DNA of 52,688 bases from Methylacidiphilales bacterium. Its GTDB lineage: Bacteria; Verrucomicrobiota; Verrucomicrobiia; Methylacidiphilales; UBA1321. Shown in pieces: positions 1-8,756 of the stretch (position 1 is the stretch's first letter; every line of letters starts with the position of its first letter). The position numbers and the translations under genes were made by a program. The stretch spans positions 1 to 52,688 of the forward strand of contig JAMFSY010000068.1 in assembly GCA_026225555.1 (NCBI GenBank). The letters run 5' to 3'. The notes beneath the pieces were generated by a model. The model made no database searches. It was given only the letters and a program-made list of their open reading frames with translations, and had not been told where the DNA came from.

Positions 1-41
1 CGACGGCTACCTCGGGATGTTTGCTCCGGGGTTCTTTTACT

Positions 42-69
42 GCGACTATTTAACTGGAAATCGCTCTAG
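42..69 (+). repeat. 28-bp MITE terminal repeat (single end)
   Basis: The 28 bases here recur exactly at 5507-5534 and, inverted, at 25497-25524. At those two sites they form an end of a hairpin-containing MITE-like element. Here only this end is seen; bases 1-41 do not contain the element's hairpin, so the rest is diverged, lost or outside the window. The closing CTAG (66-69) contains the TAG stop codon of purN on the minus strand. Confidence 0.8.
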
Positions 70-653
70 GAGGCCGCCCGAAAGGCCTTCGCGAGCGCCT
101 CGGGGAAAAGCTCATGCTCCGCTATCTGGATGCGGGCATGCAGGGTTTCCGGCGTGTCATCGGGCAGGACGGGCACCCGCCGTTGGGCGATGATTTCTCC
201 GGCGTCGATGTCCTGGTTGACGTAGTGGACCGTGCAGCCGGTTTCCTTCACACCGGCGGCAATCGCCTGCTCCCAGGCGCGCAGGCCTTTGAAGGCGGGC
301 AAAAGGGAGGGGTGAATATTGATGACCCGATTGGGAAAAGCACTAAGCAGCGGTTCCTTCACCACGCGCATATATCCGGCGAGGACCACCCATTCCACTT
401 CGTTTTTCCGGAGCAATTCCACGAGGGCCAATTCGCCTTCCGGACTGAGCTTGGTGCGAAAGGGGGAGGGAGGCAGCGTGGCGACGGGCAGGTTCATGGT
501 CCGGGCTCGGGCAAGAATCGTGGCATCGGGAAGATCACTGACGACGAGCACGATCCGGGCTTCGAGGCGGCCCGCCGCGATCGCTTCCTGGAGCGCGACG
601 AAATTACTGCCCTTGCCGGAGCCAAGGACGGCGAGACGGGGGAAGGAATTCAT
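66..653 (-). CDS. purN: phosphoribosylglycinamide formyltransferase
   Basis: GAR transformylase transfers the formyl group of 10-formyl-THF to glycinamide ribonucleotide in purine biosynthesis, in the cytoplasm. The 195-residue length is normal for PurN. The N-terminal nucleotide-binding loop LGSGKGSNF, the catalytic stretch INIHPSLLPAFKG (Asn and His) and the DAGEII motif carrying the catalytic Asp are all visible. The start codon overlaps the stop of the upstream SDR gene by four bases, so the two are translationally coupled in the pyk-SDR-purN operon. The stop codon TAG lies in the CTAG end of a repeated 28-bp element, yet the C-terminus looks natural for the family, so the protein does not appear truncated. 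Confidence 0.95.
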   Translation of the reverse strand: MNSFPRLAVLGSGKGSNFVALQEAIAAGRLEARIVLVVSDLPDATILARARTMNLPVATLPPSPFRTKLSPEGELALVELLRKNEVEWVVLAGYMRVVKEPLLSAFPNRVINIHPSLLPAFKGLRAWEQAIAAGVKETGCTVHYVNQDIDAGEIIAQRRVPVLPDDTPETLHARIQIAEHELFPEALAKAFRAAS

Positions 654-1483
654 AGGGATCGGGCGGCCCGTTCGCGCCGAAAGGAGCCGCTCGTCAGGTT
701 ATAAACAAAGCGCAGCAGCCAGCGCGGCGTGCTCTCCGCCGTCAACATCGCTAGGCGGACGGGAAGGCCCGGGATGTATCGACCCTGGCCGCTCGCCAAG
801 GCCTCCAACGTGCCGCGGACGACTTTCTCTTTCGAGACGCAAAGAAAAGCGGGAGGCGCGAACTGACGCGAGCCCGTGGGGCGGGAGGCGACCTGGCCGA
901 ATTCGGTTTCGACCGGGCCCGGGCAAAGCGCGAGGACGGAGACGCCGGAGCCATGCAGTTCCGCGCGCAACGCCTCGGAGAAGCTATTCACATAGGCCTT
1001 TGTCGCACCGTAAACGGCGAAGGAGGGAAGGGGAATCATGCCGGCCGTGGAACCGACATTGCAGATCCAGCCGACCCGCTTTTTCAGCATGCCCGGCACG
1101 GCCCAATGGGTGAGGCGGGTGAGAGCGACGATGTTCACGGCGAGCATGGCTTCGATCTTGGCGGGCTCGCTCGTTTCGAGCGTGCCGAGATCGCCGAAGC
1201 CGGCGTTGTTGATCAGAATATCAGGGATGAAGCCGACTTGGTCCCATTCGCGGATCAGACTCGTGACCGCTTCCTCGTTGCCAAGATCGGCGGGAAGCGT
1301 ATCGACGCGAAGCTCCGGATGAGCCGCCACAAGGACGCCGCGAAGATCCTGCAGGCGTTCTCCCCGCCGGGCCACCAGCACGAGATGCGTGACGCCAAGG
1401 TCCGCGAGTTGCAGGGCAAACTCCTCCCCGAGCCCGGCAGAGGCCCCTGTCACCAGCGCGGATTTCCCTGCAAAGATGCTCAC
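650..1483 (-). CDS. short-chain dehydrogenase/reductase
   Basis: A 277-residue classical SDR, an NAD(P)-dependent oxidoreductase of unknown substrate. The cofactor loop TGASAGLG is near residue 13, NNAG near residue 90, and the active site has Ser in GSTAG followed by the YGATK Tyr-Lys pair. The tail of about 40 residues beyond the Rossmann core, with the hydrophobic LLRFVYN, resembles SDRs of the DltE/YqjQ kind that act on lipid-like substrates; that is inference. It lies four bases after pyk and overlaps purN, so it is co-transcribed with both, although no pathway link is evident. Confidence 0.9.
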   Translation of the reverse strand: MSIFAGKSALVTGASAGLGEEFALQLADLGVTHLVLVARRGERLQDLRGVLVAAHPELRVDTLPADLGNEEAVTSLIREWDQVGFIPDILINNAGFGDLGTLETSEPAKIEAMLAVNIVALTRLTHWAVPGMLKKRVGWICNVGSTAGMIPLPSFAVYGATKAYVNSFSEALRAELHGSGVSVLALCPGPVETEFGQVASRPTGSRQFAPPAFLCVSKEKVVRGTLEALASGQGRYIPGLPVRLAMLTAESTPRWLLRFVYNLTSGSFRRERAARSL

Positions 1484-1487
1484 ACGC

Positions 1488-2897
1488 CTATTTAAGCGTG
1501 TGGACGTGGATGGCGTGCAAGACTTCTTTTCCCACCACGAGGTCGGAGACGACTACGATGGAGTCGCCCGGCAGGACATAACGATGCTCCTGGAGCTTGG
1601 TCATCATGCGAAGCAGCGTGTCGTTGGGATCGTTGCTGAACTCGATCACGTGGGCCTTCACCCCGAAGTGAAGCGAGAGGCTGCGGGCCACGTCCAGGTT
1701 GGGCGTGAAGGCGAAGACGGGCGCCGCTTGCGGCCTGAGCCCGGCAATGAAACGCGCCGTTTTGCCCGAGTGGGTGAAGACGCAGATGCCGGCGCTGCGG
1801 GTCTCGTTCGCGAGATAGACGGCGGCCGCGTTCATCCGTTGCCCGGCGCTCTTGAAGATGACGGGGTTGACATACTGGGCCACGGTGTTGCCCTGTTCGA
1901 TCCGGCCCGCGATGCGGTCCATGATCTCGACGCACTCCATCGGATATTTGCCGGTCGTGGTTTCGCCGGAGAGCATGATGGCGTCGGCGTGTTCGAAGAC
2001 GGCGTTGGCGATGTCGGTGATTTCCGCGCGCGTGGGCGACGGGTTCGTGATCATGCTCTCGAGCAGATGCGTGGCCACGATGACCGGCTTGACCGCCGCG
2101 AGGCAGAGATTCACCGCGCGACGTTGGATGATCGGCAATTCCTCGTAGGGCACCTCGATGCCGAGATCGCCACGCGCAACCATAAGGCCGTCGCAGGCGG
2201 CGATGATCTCCTCGAGGTTGCGCACGGCCAATTGGTCCTCGATCTTGGCCACGATGCGGACGGGGCTGTTGCGCTGCTTGAGCAGGCCGCGCAGGAGTTC
2301 GATGTCGGCGGCTTCGCGGACGAACGACATGGCGATGAAATCCATGTTGCATTCGAAGGCGAGCTCGATATCGAGATAGTCCTTCTCGGTCAAGGCGGGC
2401 AGGTTCACCTTCACGCCGGGGAGATTGATGTGTCGGCGGCTGCCCATCGGCCCGGCGTTCAGGGCCCGGCAAATGAGCTCATTTGGTCCGCGCTTTTCGA
2501 TGGCCTGCATGCGGAGATTGCCGTTGTCGACGATGACAATCCGGCCCACCTCGATGTCATCGACCAACTGTGGATAATTCACATCAACCGTGATCGGCTC
2601 GGTGCCTTTCTGGCCCTTGACCGTGAAGCTGACGAGATCGCCGATCTGGAGGTCGATCGTCTTTTCCACCACGCCAGTGCGAATGGCGGGTCCCTGGGTG
2701 TCGAGCAGCAACGCTACTTCCTGCTGGAGCTTATCGGAGATTTCACGGATTGATTTCGCCGTGGCGCGCACCCAGTCATGGGGCGCGTGGGACATGTTGA
2801 AACGAAAGACGTTCACCCCCATGCCGATAAGGGTTTCCAAGGCGGGCGAGCTGGATGTGGCCGGGCCCAGGGTGGCAATGATTTTAGTACGACGCAT
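1488..2897 (-). CDS. pyk: pyruvate kinase
   Basis: Pyruvate kinase converts phosphoenolpyruvate and ADP to pyruvate and ATP, the last step of glycolysis. The 469-residue protein opens with RRTKIIATLGPA, followed by the substrate-binding FRFNMSHA, the B-domain entry LLLDTQGPAIRTG, the metal-binding MVARGDLGIEVP, and the signature around MLSGETTTGKYP. Where most pyruvate kinases have ATQMLESM this one has ATHLLESM. The C-terminal regulatory domain (about residues 350-469) is complete. It is the first gene of the operon with the SDR and purN; its promoter should lie in 2898-3197. Confidence 0.96.
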   Translation of the reverse strand: MRRTKIIATLGPATSSSPALETLIGMGVNVFRFNMSHAPHDWVRATAKSIREISDKLQQEVALLLDTQGPAIRTGVVEKTIDLQIGDLVSFTVKGQKGTEPITVDVNYPQLVDDIEVGRIVIVDNGNLRMQAIEKRGPNELICRALNAGPMGSRRHINLPGVKVNLPALTEKDYLDIELAFECNMDFIAMSFVREAADIELLRGLLKQRNSPVRIVAKIEDQLAVRNLEEIIAACDGLMVARGDLGIEVPYEELPIIQRRAVNLCLAAVKPVIVATHLLESMITNPSPTRAEITDIANAVFEHADAIMLSGETTTGKYPMECVEIMDRIAGRIEQGNTVAQYVNPVIFKSAGQRMNAAAVYLANETRSAGICVFTHSGKTARFIAGLRPQAAPVFAFTPNLDVARSLSLHFGVKAHVIEFSNDPNDTLLRMMTKLQEHRYVLPGDSIVVVSDLVVGKEVLHAIHVHTLK

Positions 2898-3197
2898 GTT
2901 CTCCTCGAGGTGTTGCTGCTGCTGCTGATGAAAGACGGGGGCAGTTCTGCCTCATCGTCTCCGTCTTCGCAAGCCCGGAACATAGCAAAGGCTGTGCCTG
3001 AGCGGTTTTAAAGATGCCGACCGTTTTGACGCACGGTTGACAACAATCTGGCCCTGAAAGGTTAAGTAAACTTTCTTGCCGAAATGAGGTGGTGTGGGCA
3101 TCGTCTCGCCTTCGATTTTCCAAAGTCGATCAAATTGAAGACTTCCGGAAAATCCATGAAATATCTCCATTCGCGTTGGCTTAAATCATCGCGGCTC
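2898..3197. other. intergenic region upstream of pyk
   Basis: About 300 bases with no credible gene. It should hold the pyk promoter on the minus strand. A short CTG-rich stretch near 2913-2930 lies just upstream of the pyk start. Short open frames here show no family features or convincing ribosome binding sites. Confidence 0.5.
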
Positions 3198-4112
3198 TCA
3201 TCTGTCGTCAAACTCATTCAAGGCCTTCCAGTCGTTTAACGATTCCGACCAAAACCAGTCGTCAGGGAGGAATATCCCTGCCAATAGATTTTCATGAATA
3301 GTTGTTGAGCTAAACAGCCCAAGTTGGGTGTCACCGCGTGCTATTTTAAAGGCCAAGGAATTTTCCTTTTTCCAATCTGCCCATGAGTGTTGCGAAAAAG
3401 CCTTTAGTTTCTCTTGTAGTTCGTCGGAGCCATCAGGTGCTTGTACGGTGAAGGTCAAATCGAGGTTTCCACCCTTCTGCAAGCCGGGAATTTGACTATC
3501 TAACTTTTGCTCTAATTCGGTTATTGCATCAAGAAGTGGCTTTGAAAAGCCGGACAGAGCGTTAGCTAAATCTCCATACAAGGGATGCGATGAAAAAGAT
3601 TTCACCTCATGCTCCCAACCAATTAATTCCTCCGTTAGCTGCGCAACAGATTCGAGTACCGCGCAAAGTTTTTCTTCACTCCCTTGCTGTCCTGGTGGCC
3701 CGAGAGCCTCGGATAAATCAGTAGTAAGATATTGTTTCAGTTTTTCCGCGTCTGTTTCGAGTTGCTCGATGCGATTCGTGATCCAAAAGCAGAAAGAAGC
3801 GGGGTCCATTCCAGCTTCTTTAGCTTCTAGCCAGACCGGATTGGCATTCTCCAGTATTATCGAAAGGCCGCGCTGCAATAGGATAAACTCCCAAAATCTA
3901 GGCTTTTGGGTTGCCACCTCATGAAGCTTTAAGGGGAGGCGTTCCCTGAGAGACATCCCTGATCCCGGTATGCCTGCCCCGACCGCCGCCCCTCTTTTGC
4001 CGATGGTAAGATGCGCTCCCCGTTCTCCAACAGTAAGCGACGGAGATGCTTTATTGATATTTAGCTTAATTCCTGGAAAGAGATTAAGGCTTCGCCTAAA
4101 TCGAAAGGTCAT
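3198..4112 (-). CDS. DUF4236 domain protein
   Basis: A 304-residue protein of unknown function. The first 65 or so residues match the DUF4236 pattern: FRFRRSLNLFPGIKLNIN, a short SLTVGERGA strand, then GKRGAAVGAGIPGSGMS. The remaining 240 residues are mostly helical and polar, with no signal peptide or membrane span, and I do not recognise them. DUF4236 is usually a small N-terminal module joined to variable C-terminal parts. The gene sits next to a secreted protein and a divergent XRE regulator in a visibly AT-richer patch than the core genes on either side, suggesting acquired DNA. Function unknown. Confidence 0.75.
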   Translation of the reverse strand: MTFRFRRSLNLFPGIKLNINKASPSLTVGERGAHLTIGKRGAAVGAGIPGSGMSLRERLPLKLHEVATQKPRFWEFILLQRGLSIILENANPVWLEAKEAGMDPASFCFWITNRIEQLETDAEKLKQYLTTDLSEALGPPGQQGSEEKLCAVLESVAQLTEELIGWEHEVKSFSSHPLYGDLANALSGFSKPLLDAITELEQKLDSQIPGLQKGGNLDLTFTVQAPDGSDELQEKLKAFSQHSWADWKKENSLAFKIARGDTQLGLFSSTTIHENLLAGIFLPDDWFWSESLNDWKALNEFDDR

Positions 4113-4169
4113 ATTATTTGAGGGTGATCGTTAAAAAAACTCATGGTGACAATCCCCGTAAAGACCGAG

Positions 4170-4808
4170 CTAGTTTATGGACTTGACGGAGCCCACCCAT
4201 TTTTCGACTGTTCTCGTCGCGTTTTGAGTATCGGTATAGGAGTAAGTCCCATCTTGATAGGCCAAAACCGAAATCATATTTCCTTCAGCCATCCCTTCAG
4301 GAGGCGTTTGAACGAAAATCAGCTTTCCGGTCCCTTCATAGGAGGCCACATTTGACGACGAAACGTCAACTATGGATTGCGTTTCGCAAAGAAGGCCATC
4401 AGGCAAGACTTGCTTAATCACGACGGGAAATTTCTTTGCCGTTTCTCGCAACAAAGCATCCCTTTTATTGATCGCGTCGTCGCGCTCAAGCTTGGCGTCA
4501 TTTGCGGCCTGCTTCTTTGCCGCCAACGCGCGTTCTTGATCCGATTCGGCCTGCCTCTCGGCTTCCGCCTGTTCCGCCGCTTTCGCCTTGGCCGGATCGT
4601 AGTTGAATCGCTTCTGTAGATCGGCAGGAAGATCAGCAATATTGACGCTGCCGATTCCACCATCATACGTGATGTGGACTTTATCAGAGTCAACCTTGGT
4701 AACGGTGACGTTGTGATAGGTGTTCCCGTTTACCGTCCAATCTTCTGCCCAAGCTGGAAACGTGGCAAAGACTAAAACCAAAATGACAGACAGAGAGGTT
4801 TTTGTCAT
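4170..4808 (-). CDS. secreted hypothetical protein
   Basis: A 212-residue protein with an N-terminal signal peptide (hydrophobic residues 6-19, cleavage probably after AWA). The mature N-terminus, from DWTVNGNTYHNV to about residue 68, looks like a small beta domain ending in LPADLQKRF, a pattern I associate with uncharacterised secreted verrucomicrobial proteins. Residues 70-125 form a charged, Ala/Glu/Lys-rich helix, probably a coiled coil, followed by a C-terminal beta region. It is divergent from the XRE regulator at 4895, and the first of two matching palindromes lies 25 bases upstream of its start, so it is likely controlled by that regulator. Confidence 0.75.
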   Translation of the reverse strand: MTKTSLSVILVLVFATFPAWAEDWTVNGNTYHNVTVTKVDSDKVHITYDGGIGSVNIADLPADLQKRFNYDPAKAKAAEQAEAERQAESDQERALAAKKQAANDAKLERDDAINKRDALLRETAKKFPVVIKQVLPDGLLCETQSIVDVSSSNVASYEGTGKLIFVQTPPEGMAEGNMISVLAYQDGTYSYTDTQNATRTVEKWVGSVKSIN

Positions 4809-4832
4809 GGACGATATCGTAGCACATTAAAG

Positions 4833-4848
4833 CTTCCGAAATCGGAAG
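4833..4848. promoter_or_regulatory. palindromic operator 1
   Basis: CTTCCGA-AA-TCGGAAG is a perfect inverted repeat with 7-bp arms, located between the divergent secreted-protein gene and the XRE regulator. A near copy with one arm mismatch sits 46 bp away (centre to centre). The placement suits a repressor site controlling the leftward promoter. Assignment to the adjacent regulator is inference. Confidence 0.65.
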
Positions 4849-4878
4849 AAGTAAGCAGGATTTTTCGCCTACGGTCAA

Positions 4879-4894
4879 CTTCCGATTTTGGAAG
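4879..4894. promoter_or_regulatory. palindromic operator 2, abutting the start codon
   Basis: CTTCCGA-TT-TTGGAAG repeats operator 1 with one mismatch in the right arm. Its last base is immediately before the ATG of the XRE regulator at 4895. No separate ribosome binding site fits, so the message may be leaderless or use the operator's own GGAAG. The position suggests autorepression. Confidence 0.65.
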
Positions 4895-5134
4895 ATGAAG
4901 ACGAGACAAAACATCATTGGCCGACAGGTGCGGGCACTCCGTCTCGCTCAAGAGCTTACCCAAGGCGAACTTGCGGCCCGCGTAGGCGCATTGGGATGGG
5001 ATGTCTCGGAAAACACCATCACCAAAATTGAAACCCGAATTCGCTGTGTCACCGATGAAGAGTTGGTGAAGATAGCTCGGGCACTCAAGACCAAATTAAA
5101 GGTTCTATTGCCTGGTCACGAATCGCTTTTTTGA
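4895..5134 (+). CDS. XRE-family transcriptional regulator
   Basis: A 79-residue single-domain DNA-binding protein. The helix-turn-helix covers residues 7-68: GRQVRALRLAQELTQGELAARV, then the recognition region SENTITKIETRIRCV and the trailing DEELVKIARAL typical of Cro/CI-like domains. No sensor domain is attached. Two copies of a 16-bp palindrome lie in its short upstream region, the second touching the start codon, which argues for autoregulation and control of the divergent secreted protein. Antitoxins often have this size and fold, but no toxin-like partner is seen beside it. Confidence 0.85.
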   Translation: MKTRQNIIGRQVRALRLAQELTQGELAARVGALGWDVSENTITKIETRIRCVTDEELVKIARALKTKLKVLLPGHESLF

Positions 5135-5383
5135 GGCTCCAGCCAGATAAGACTCCGCGCCACCATGGTGCCCCGGTACATTACGTGGCAGGCGCGCCGA
5201 CACGGTCGAGTTGGCACAACCGAGAGCCATGCCTGCCGAACGCATGACGTTGAACGGGCTTACGACTTGGTTACGGGTAGCTCCTCTGAACTGCGTAACA
5301 AAGCTCCTCGCGTCTGCATAGCAGAGGGTTACTTTTTTGTACAAAAATTTACCAATATTCGCTTGCCATGTAAGCAATAAGTC
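5135..5383. other. intergenic, nothing recognised
   Basis: About 250 bases after the XRE regulator with no supported gene. Short frames on both strands lack family features. It is followed by the first MITE-like element. Confidence 0.4.
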
Positions 5384-5534
5384 GTTAGAGTATAGAAACT
5401 TAGGAAAGGAGATGGCGGCTGTTCTTCCCTTGTCGAAGGATCAGTTTTGCCTCGGTAAAGGCAACTGAACTGATCCTTCGACAAGCTCAGGATGACAGAT
5501 CTTAATGCGACTATTTAACTGGAAATCGCTCTAG
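5384..5534. mobile_element. MITE-like element, copy A
   Basis: Non-coding element with an internal inverted repeat: 5429-5446 pairs perfectly with 5468-5485 (arm CTTGTCGAAGGATCAGTT). The right end at 5507-5534 is identical to the 28-bp repeat at 42-69 and to the inverted end at 25497. The left end near 5384 (TTAGAG...) is only weakly similar, so that boundary is approximate. It lies upstream of the nrdJ stop (5621) without touching it. There is no coding capacity, so any movement would depend on a transposase elsewhere. Confidence 0.65.
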
Positions 5535-5620
5535 GGCAAATCAAAGAAGAGGGCACACGGGTCACTGCCGGTAGCTGTCGCACTTCGTTCTCTCCACCCT
5601 CTTCTTTTACCGGCGAAAAA

Positions 5621-8600
5621 CTAGCTGCAACCCAGGCTGGCGCCACAGTTCAGGCAGGTGGCGCAGGAGCCGGTGTGCTTGATCTTCGAGGAGCCGCATT
5701 CCGGGCAAGTTAGTCCATCGCGGAAACGGATGATCAATTCGCTGGCATCGGTTTCGATGGTGGTTTTGTTCGAGCGGTGCAGTGTGGGGGAGTCCTCGTT
5801 TACAGGCAGGTCAGAGATCGTTTTGTTCAGCGTTTTCTTTTCGATTTCCTCGATCTCCCGCATGGGAAGTTCCTGCTGGCCCTTGCCGGGATTGTTCGCC
5901 TCGCGATATCCCTGGATGAACTGGTTGCCCATCCAGCGGAAGATGTAATCGGGAATCGACTTGGCGATCTGGATGTCCGGGTTGCGGGTGAAGCCGCTCG
6001 GTTCAAAGCGCGAGTGGGCGAACTTCTTCACCATCGCCTCGATGGGAACGCCGTATTGCAGGGAGAGCGAGACGAGCGTGCCGATGGTGTCCATCAGGCC
6101 GCCGATGGTGCTGCCTTCCTTGGCCATGGTGATGAAGAGCTCGCCGGGCTGGCGGTCGTCGTCAAAAAGGCCGACGGTGAGATAACCCTCGTGGCCTGCG
6201 ATGTCGAATTTGTGGGTGATGGAGACGCGGGTATCGCTCATGCGGCGGCGAATGGGGCGGGCCTCGGCCGCCGGGGCGGGGGCGACCGCAACGGCCTTTT
6301 CCTCGACGCCACCCATGTCCTTGTTCTTTTTGACATTGAGGGGAGCGGAACGCTTGGAGCCATCCCGATAAATCGCCACGGCCTTGAGGCCGAGTTTCCA
6401 CGCCTCAATGTAGGTTTGCATGATATCCTCCACCGTGGCGGAGTTGGGCAGGTTAACCGTCTTCGAGATCGCGCCGGAAAGGAAGGGCTGGGCGGCGGCC
6501 ATCATTTTGATATGGGCGCGATAATGCAGCGATCGCTCGCCGTTGGCGGGACGAAACGCGCAATCGAAGACGGAGACATGCTCCTTTTTCAGGTGAGGCG
6601 CGCCTTCGATGGTGTCCTTCTTGTCGATGTAGGCAACGATCTCCTCAACCTGAGGTGCGCTGTAACCGAGCTTCTTCAGCGCGATGGGCACCGTCTGGTT
6701 GACGATCTTGAGCATGCCTCCACCGGCGAGAAGCTTGTACTTCACCAGCGCGATATCGGGTTCGATTCCCGTGGTATCGCAATCCATGAGGAAACCGATG
6801 GTTCCGGTCGGGGCCAATACGGTGACCTGGGCGTTGCGATAACCATTCTGGCGGCCCTTGGCCAAAGCGCCCTTCCACGCGTTGACCGCCGCCGTGCGGA
6901 TGGTCGGGGAGGCGGTGGAATCGATCTGCTCGCAGGCGGCGAGGTGCCGCTCGATGACTTCCTGCATGGGCGCGACGTTATCGGGCGCGAGCGGCTTTTC
7001 GACGCCCGAGCAACGGGAATCGTGGTAGCCGGGAAACGGGCCGGTCGCGGAGGCGATCTCCGCGCTGACTTCGTAGGCATGACCGGTCATCAGCGAGGTG
7101 ATGGCGCCGGCCAGACCGCGGCCCTCGTCGGAATCGTAACCCTGGCCATAGCTCATGATGAGCGAACCGAGATTCGCGTAGCCGAGGCCGAGCGTGCGGA
7201 AGATGTGGGAATTCTCCGCAATCGGCGCGGTGGGATAACTGGCGTTATCGACGAGAATTTCCTGCGCCGTGATGAAGATGCGTACGGCGGCCTTGAAACG
7301 CTCCACGTCAAACGAGCCATCGGCCTGCTTGAACTTCATTAGGTTGAGCGAGGCGAGATTGCAGGCGGTATTGTTGAGGAAGAGATACTCCGAGCACGGA
7401 TTGGTCGAGTGCTGCCGGTCGGTGCCCTTGCAGGTGTGCCAACCATGGATGGTGTCGTCGAACTGCATGCCGGGATCGCCGCAGATCCAGGTGCCCTCGG
7501 AAATTTTGCGGAGGAGATCCTTCGCATTCTTCTTCTCGCACGGAGTGCCTTCTCGCACGGTCTTGGTCCAGAATTCCCGGTCCTCGATCGCGGCATTCAT
7601 GAATTCGTCACTGGCCCGAACGGAAAGATTCTCGTTCTGGTACATGATCGAGCCATAAGCCTCGCCATTATAGGAACCGTCGTAACCCTGCTCGATCAAC
7701 GCCCACGCCTTTCTTTCCTCCTTTTGCTTCGCGAGGATGAACTCTTCGATGTCTGGATGGGTGTTTTTGAGCGTGTTCATCTTCGCCGCGCGGCGAGTCT
7801 TGCCGCCGCTTTTCACCACATTGGCGATCTGGTCGTAGACCTTGAGGAAGGAGAGGGGGCCGCTGGGACGCCCGCCGCCGCTCATCTTCTCGCGCGTGGA
7901 GCGGATGGTGGAAAGATCGGAGCCGGTGCCGGAACCAAACTTGAAGAGCATCGCCTCGGAACGCGCGAGATCCATGATTGACTCCATGTTATCGTCGACC
8001 GCCTGGATGAAGCAGGCGCTGCCCTGCGGGTACTCATACTGCGTGGCGGCGCGCTCGGTCTGGCCGCTCTGCCGGTTGAAGAAATAATTGCCCTTGCCGC
8101 TGGTCTTACCGACGCCGTACTGGTGATAGAGCCCGACGTTGAACCAGACCGGCGAGTTGAAGGCGCCATGCTGGTTCACGCAGAGCCAGGTCAGTTCGTT
8201 ATAGAAGACATCCGCATCCTGGCTGGACTTGAAGTAACCGTCCTTCACGCCCCAATCGGTAATCGTGCGGGTGACGCGATGGACGAGTTGGCGGATGGAG
8301 GTCTCGCGGCCATTCTTCGCGGGGTCGGTGCCATGGGCGATGTCGCCGTAGAAATATTTCGAGACGGCGATCTTGGTCGCGAGGACGCTCCAGCTTTTGG
8401 GCACCTCCACGTTCTCCTGCTTGAAGATGGCCTTGCCTGAATCGTCGGTGATTTCCGCCGTGCGGTTATCCCATTCGATCTCGTCATAGGGATGAACGCC
8501 CGGAGTGGAGAAAACCGGCGAGAAGGCGAGCCCGTTCTTCTTGAATTTGGATGGGGAAGTCTCGCCTGCGACTACCGCGGCGGCGTGAATCCCGGCCGTG

Positions 8601-8686
8601 CTGGACCCTGCGGAGGGACTACTCGGCGTTTCGGAAGCGAGGTCTTCAGGACGGGTACGAGCGCGAGACAGGGCAGTCGATTTCAT
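5621..8686 (-). CDS. nrdJ: vitamin B12-dependent (class II) ribonucleotide reductase
   Basis: Class II RNR reduces ribonucleotides to deoxyribonucleotides using adenosylcobalamin to form the thiyl radical, without needing or being harmed by oxygen. The 1021-residue protein has the FIQAVDDNMESI and FKFGSGTGSDLSTIR segments, the active-site NPCSEYLFLNNTACNLASLN, and the barrel signature VLAPTGTIGFLMDCDT. The C-terminus ends in a four-cysteine zinc motif (CPECG...CLNCG), as in the long NrdJ form. It is the only RNR in the window. A palindrome at 8741-8756 upstream may be a regulator site. No B12 riboswitch features were recognised upstream. Confidence 0.96.
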   Translation of the reverse strand: MKSTALSRARTRPEDLASETPSSPSAGSSTAGIHAAAVVAGETSPSKFKKNGLAFSPVFSTPGVHPYDEIEWDNRTAEITDDSGKAIFKQENVEVPKSWSVLATKIAVSKYFYGDIAHGTDPAKNGRETSIRQLVHRVTRTITDWGVKDGYFKSSQDADVFYNELTWLCVNQHGAFNSPVWFNVGLYHQYGVGKTSGKGNYFFNRQSGQTERAATQYEYPQGSACFIQAVDDNMESIMDLARSEAMLFKFGSGTGSDLSTIRSTREKMSGGGRPSGPLSFLKVYDQIANVVKSGGKTRRAAKMNTLKNTHPDIEEFILAKQKEERKAWALIEQGYDGSYNGEAYGSIMYQNENLSVRASDEFMNAAIEDREFWTKTVREGTPCEKKNAKDLLRKISEGTWICGDPGMQFDDTIHGWHTCKGTDRQHSTNPCSEYLFLNNTACNLASLNLMKFKQADGSFDVERFKAAVRIFITAQEILVDNASYPTAPIAENSHIFRTLGLGYANLGSLIMSYGQGYDSDEGRGLAGAITSLMTGHAYEVSAEIASATGPFPGYHDSRCSGVEKPLAPDNVAPMQEVIERHLAACEQIDSTASPTIRTAAVNAWKGALAKGRQNGYRNAQVTVLAPTGTIGFLMDCDTTGIEPDIALVKYKLLAGGGMLKIVNQTVPIALKKLGYSAPQVEEIVAYIDKKDTIEGAPHLKKEHVSVFDCAFRPANGERSLHYRAHIKMMAAAQPFLSGAISKTVNLPNSATVEDIMQTYIEAWKLGLKAVAIYRDGSKRSAPLNVKKNKDMGGVEEKAVAVAPAPAAEARPIRRRMSDTRVSITHKFDIAGHEGYLTVGLFDDDRQPGELFITMAKEGSTIGGLMDTIGTLVSLSLQYGVPIEAMVKKFAHSRFEPSGFTRNPDIQIAKSIPDYIFRWMGNQFIQGYREANNPGKGQQELPMREIEEIEKKTLNKTISDLPVNEDSPTLHRSNKTTIETDASELIIRFRDGLTCPECGSSKIKHTGSCATCLNCGASLGCS

Positions 8687-8740
8687 GGCGAGGGAGGGGA
8701 CTGAGAGGGTGGAAGACAGCGGCTATCCGGTAGTCCATCT

Positions 8741-8756
8741 CTACCGTATAAGGTAG
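8741..8756. promoter_or_regulatory. candidate NrdR-like operator upstream of nrdJ
   Basis: A 16-bp near-palindrome, CTACCTTATACGGTAG on the nrdJ strand, lies about 55 bases before the nrdJ start. Its length and position suit an NrdR box, though its sequence differs from the usual consensus. A second CTA...TAG motif lies 20 bp closer to the gene (8723-8733), about two helical turns away. Low confidence. Confidence 0.3.

Noticed and set aside
1389..2753. 454-codon open frame on the plus strand
   Set aside because: Antisense to pyk, which has every family motif; composition of the frame is that of a high-GC shadow with no domain.
5777..7342. 521-codon open frame on the plus strand
   Set aside because: Antisense to nrdJ; Arg/Gly/Asp-rich shadow without recognisable features.
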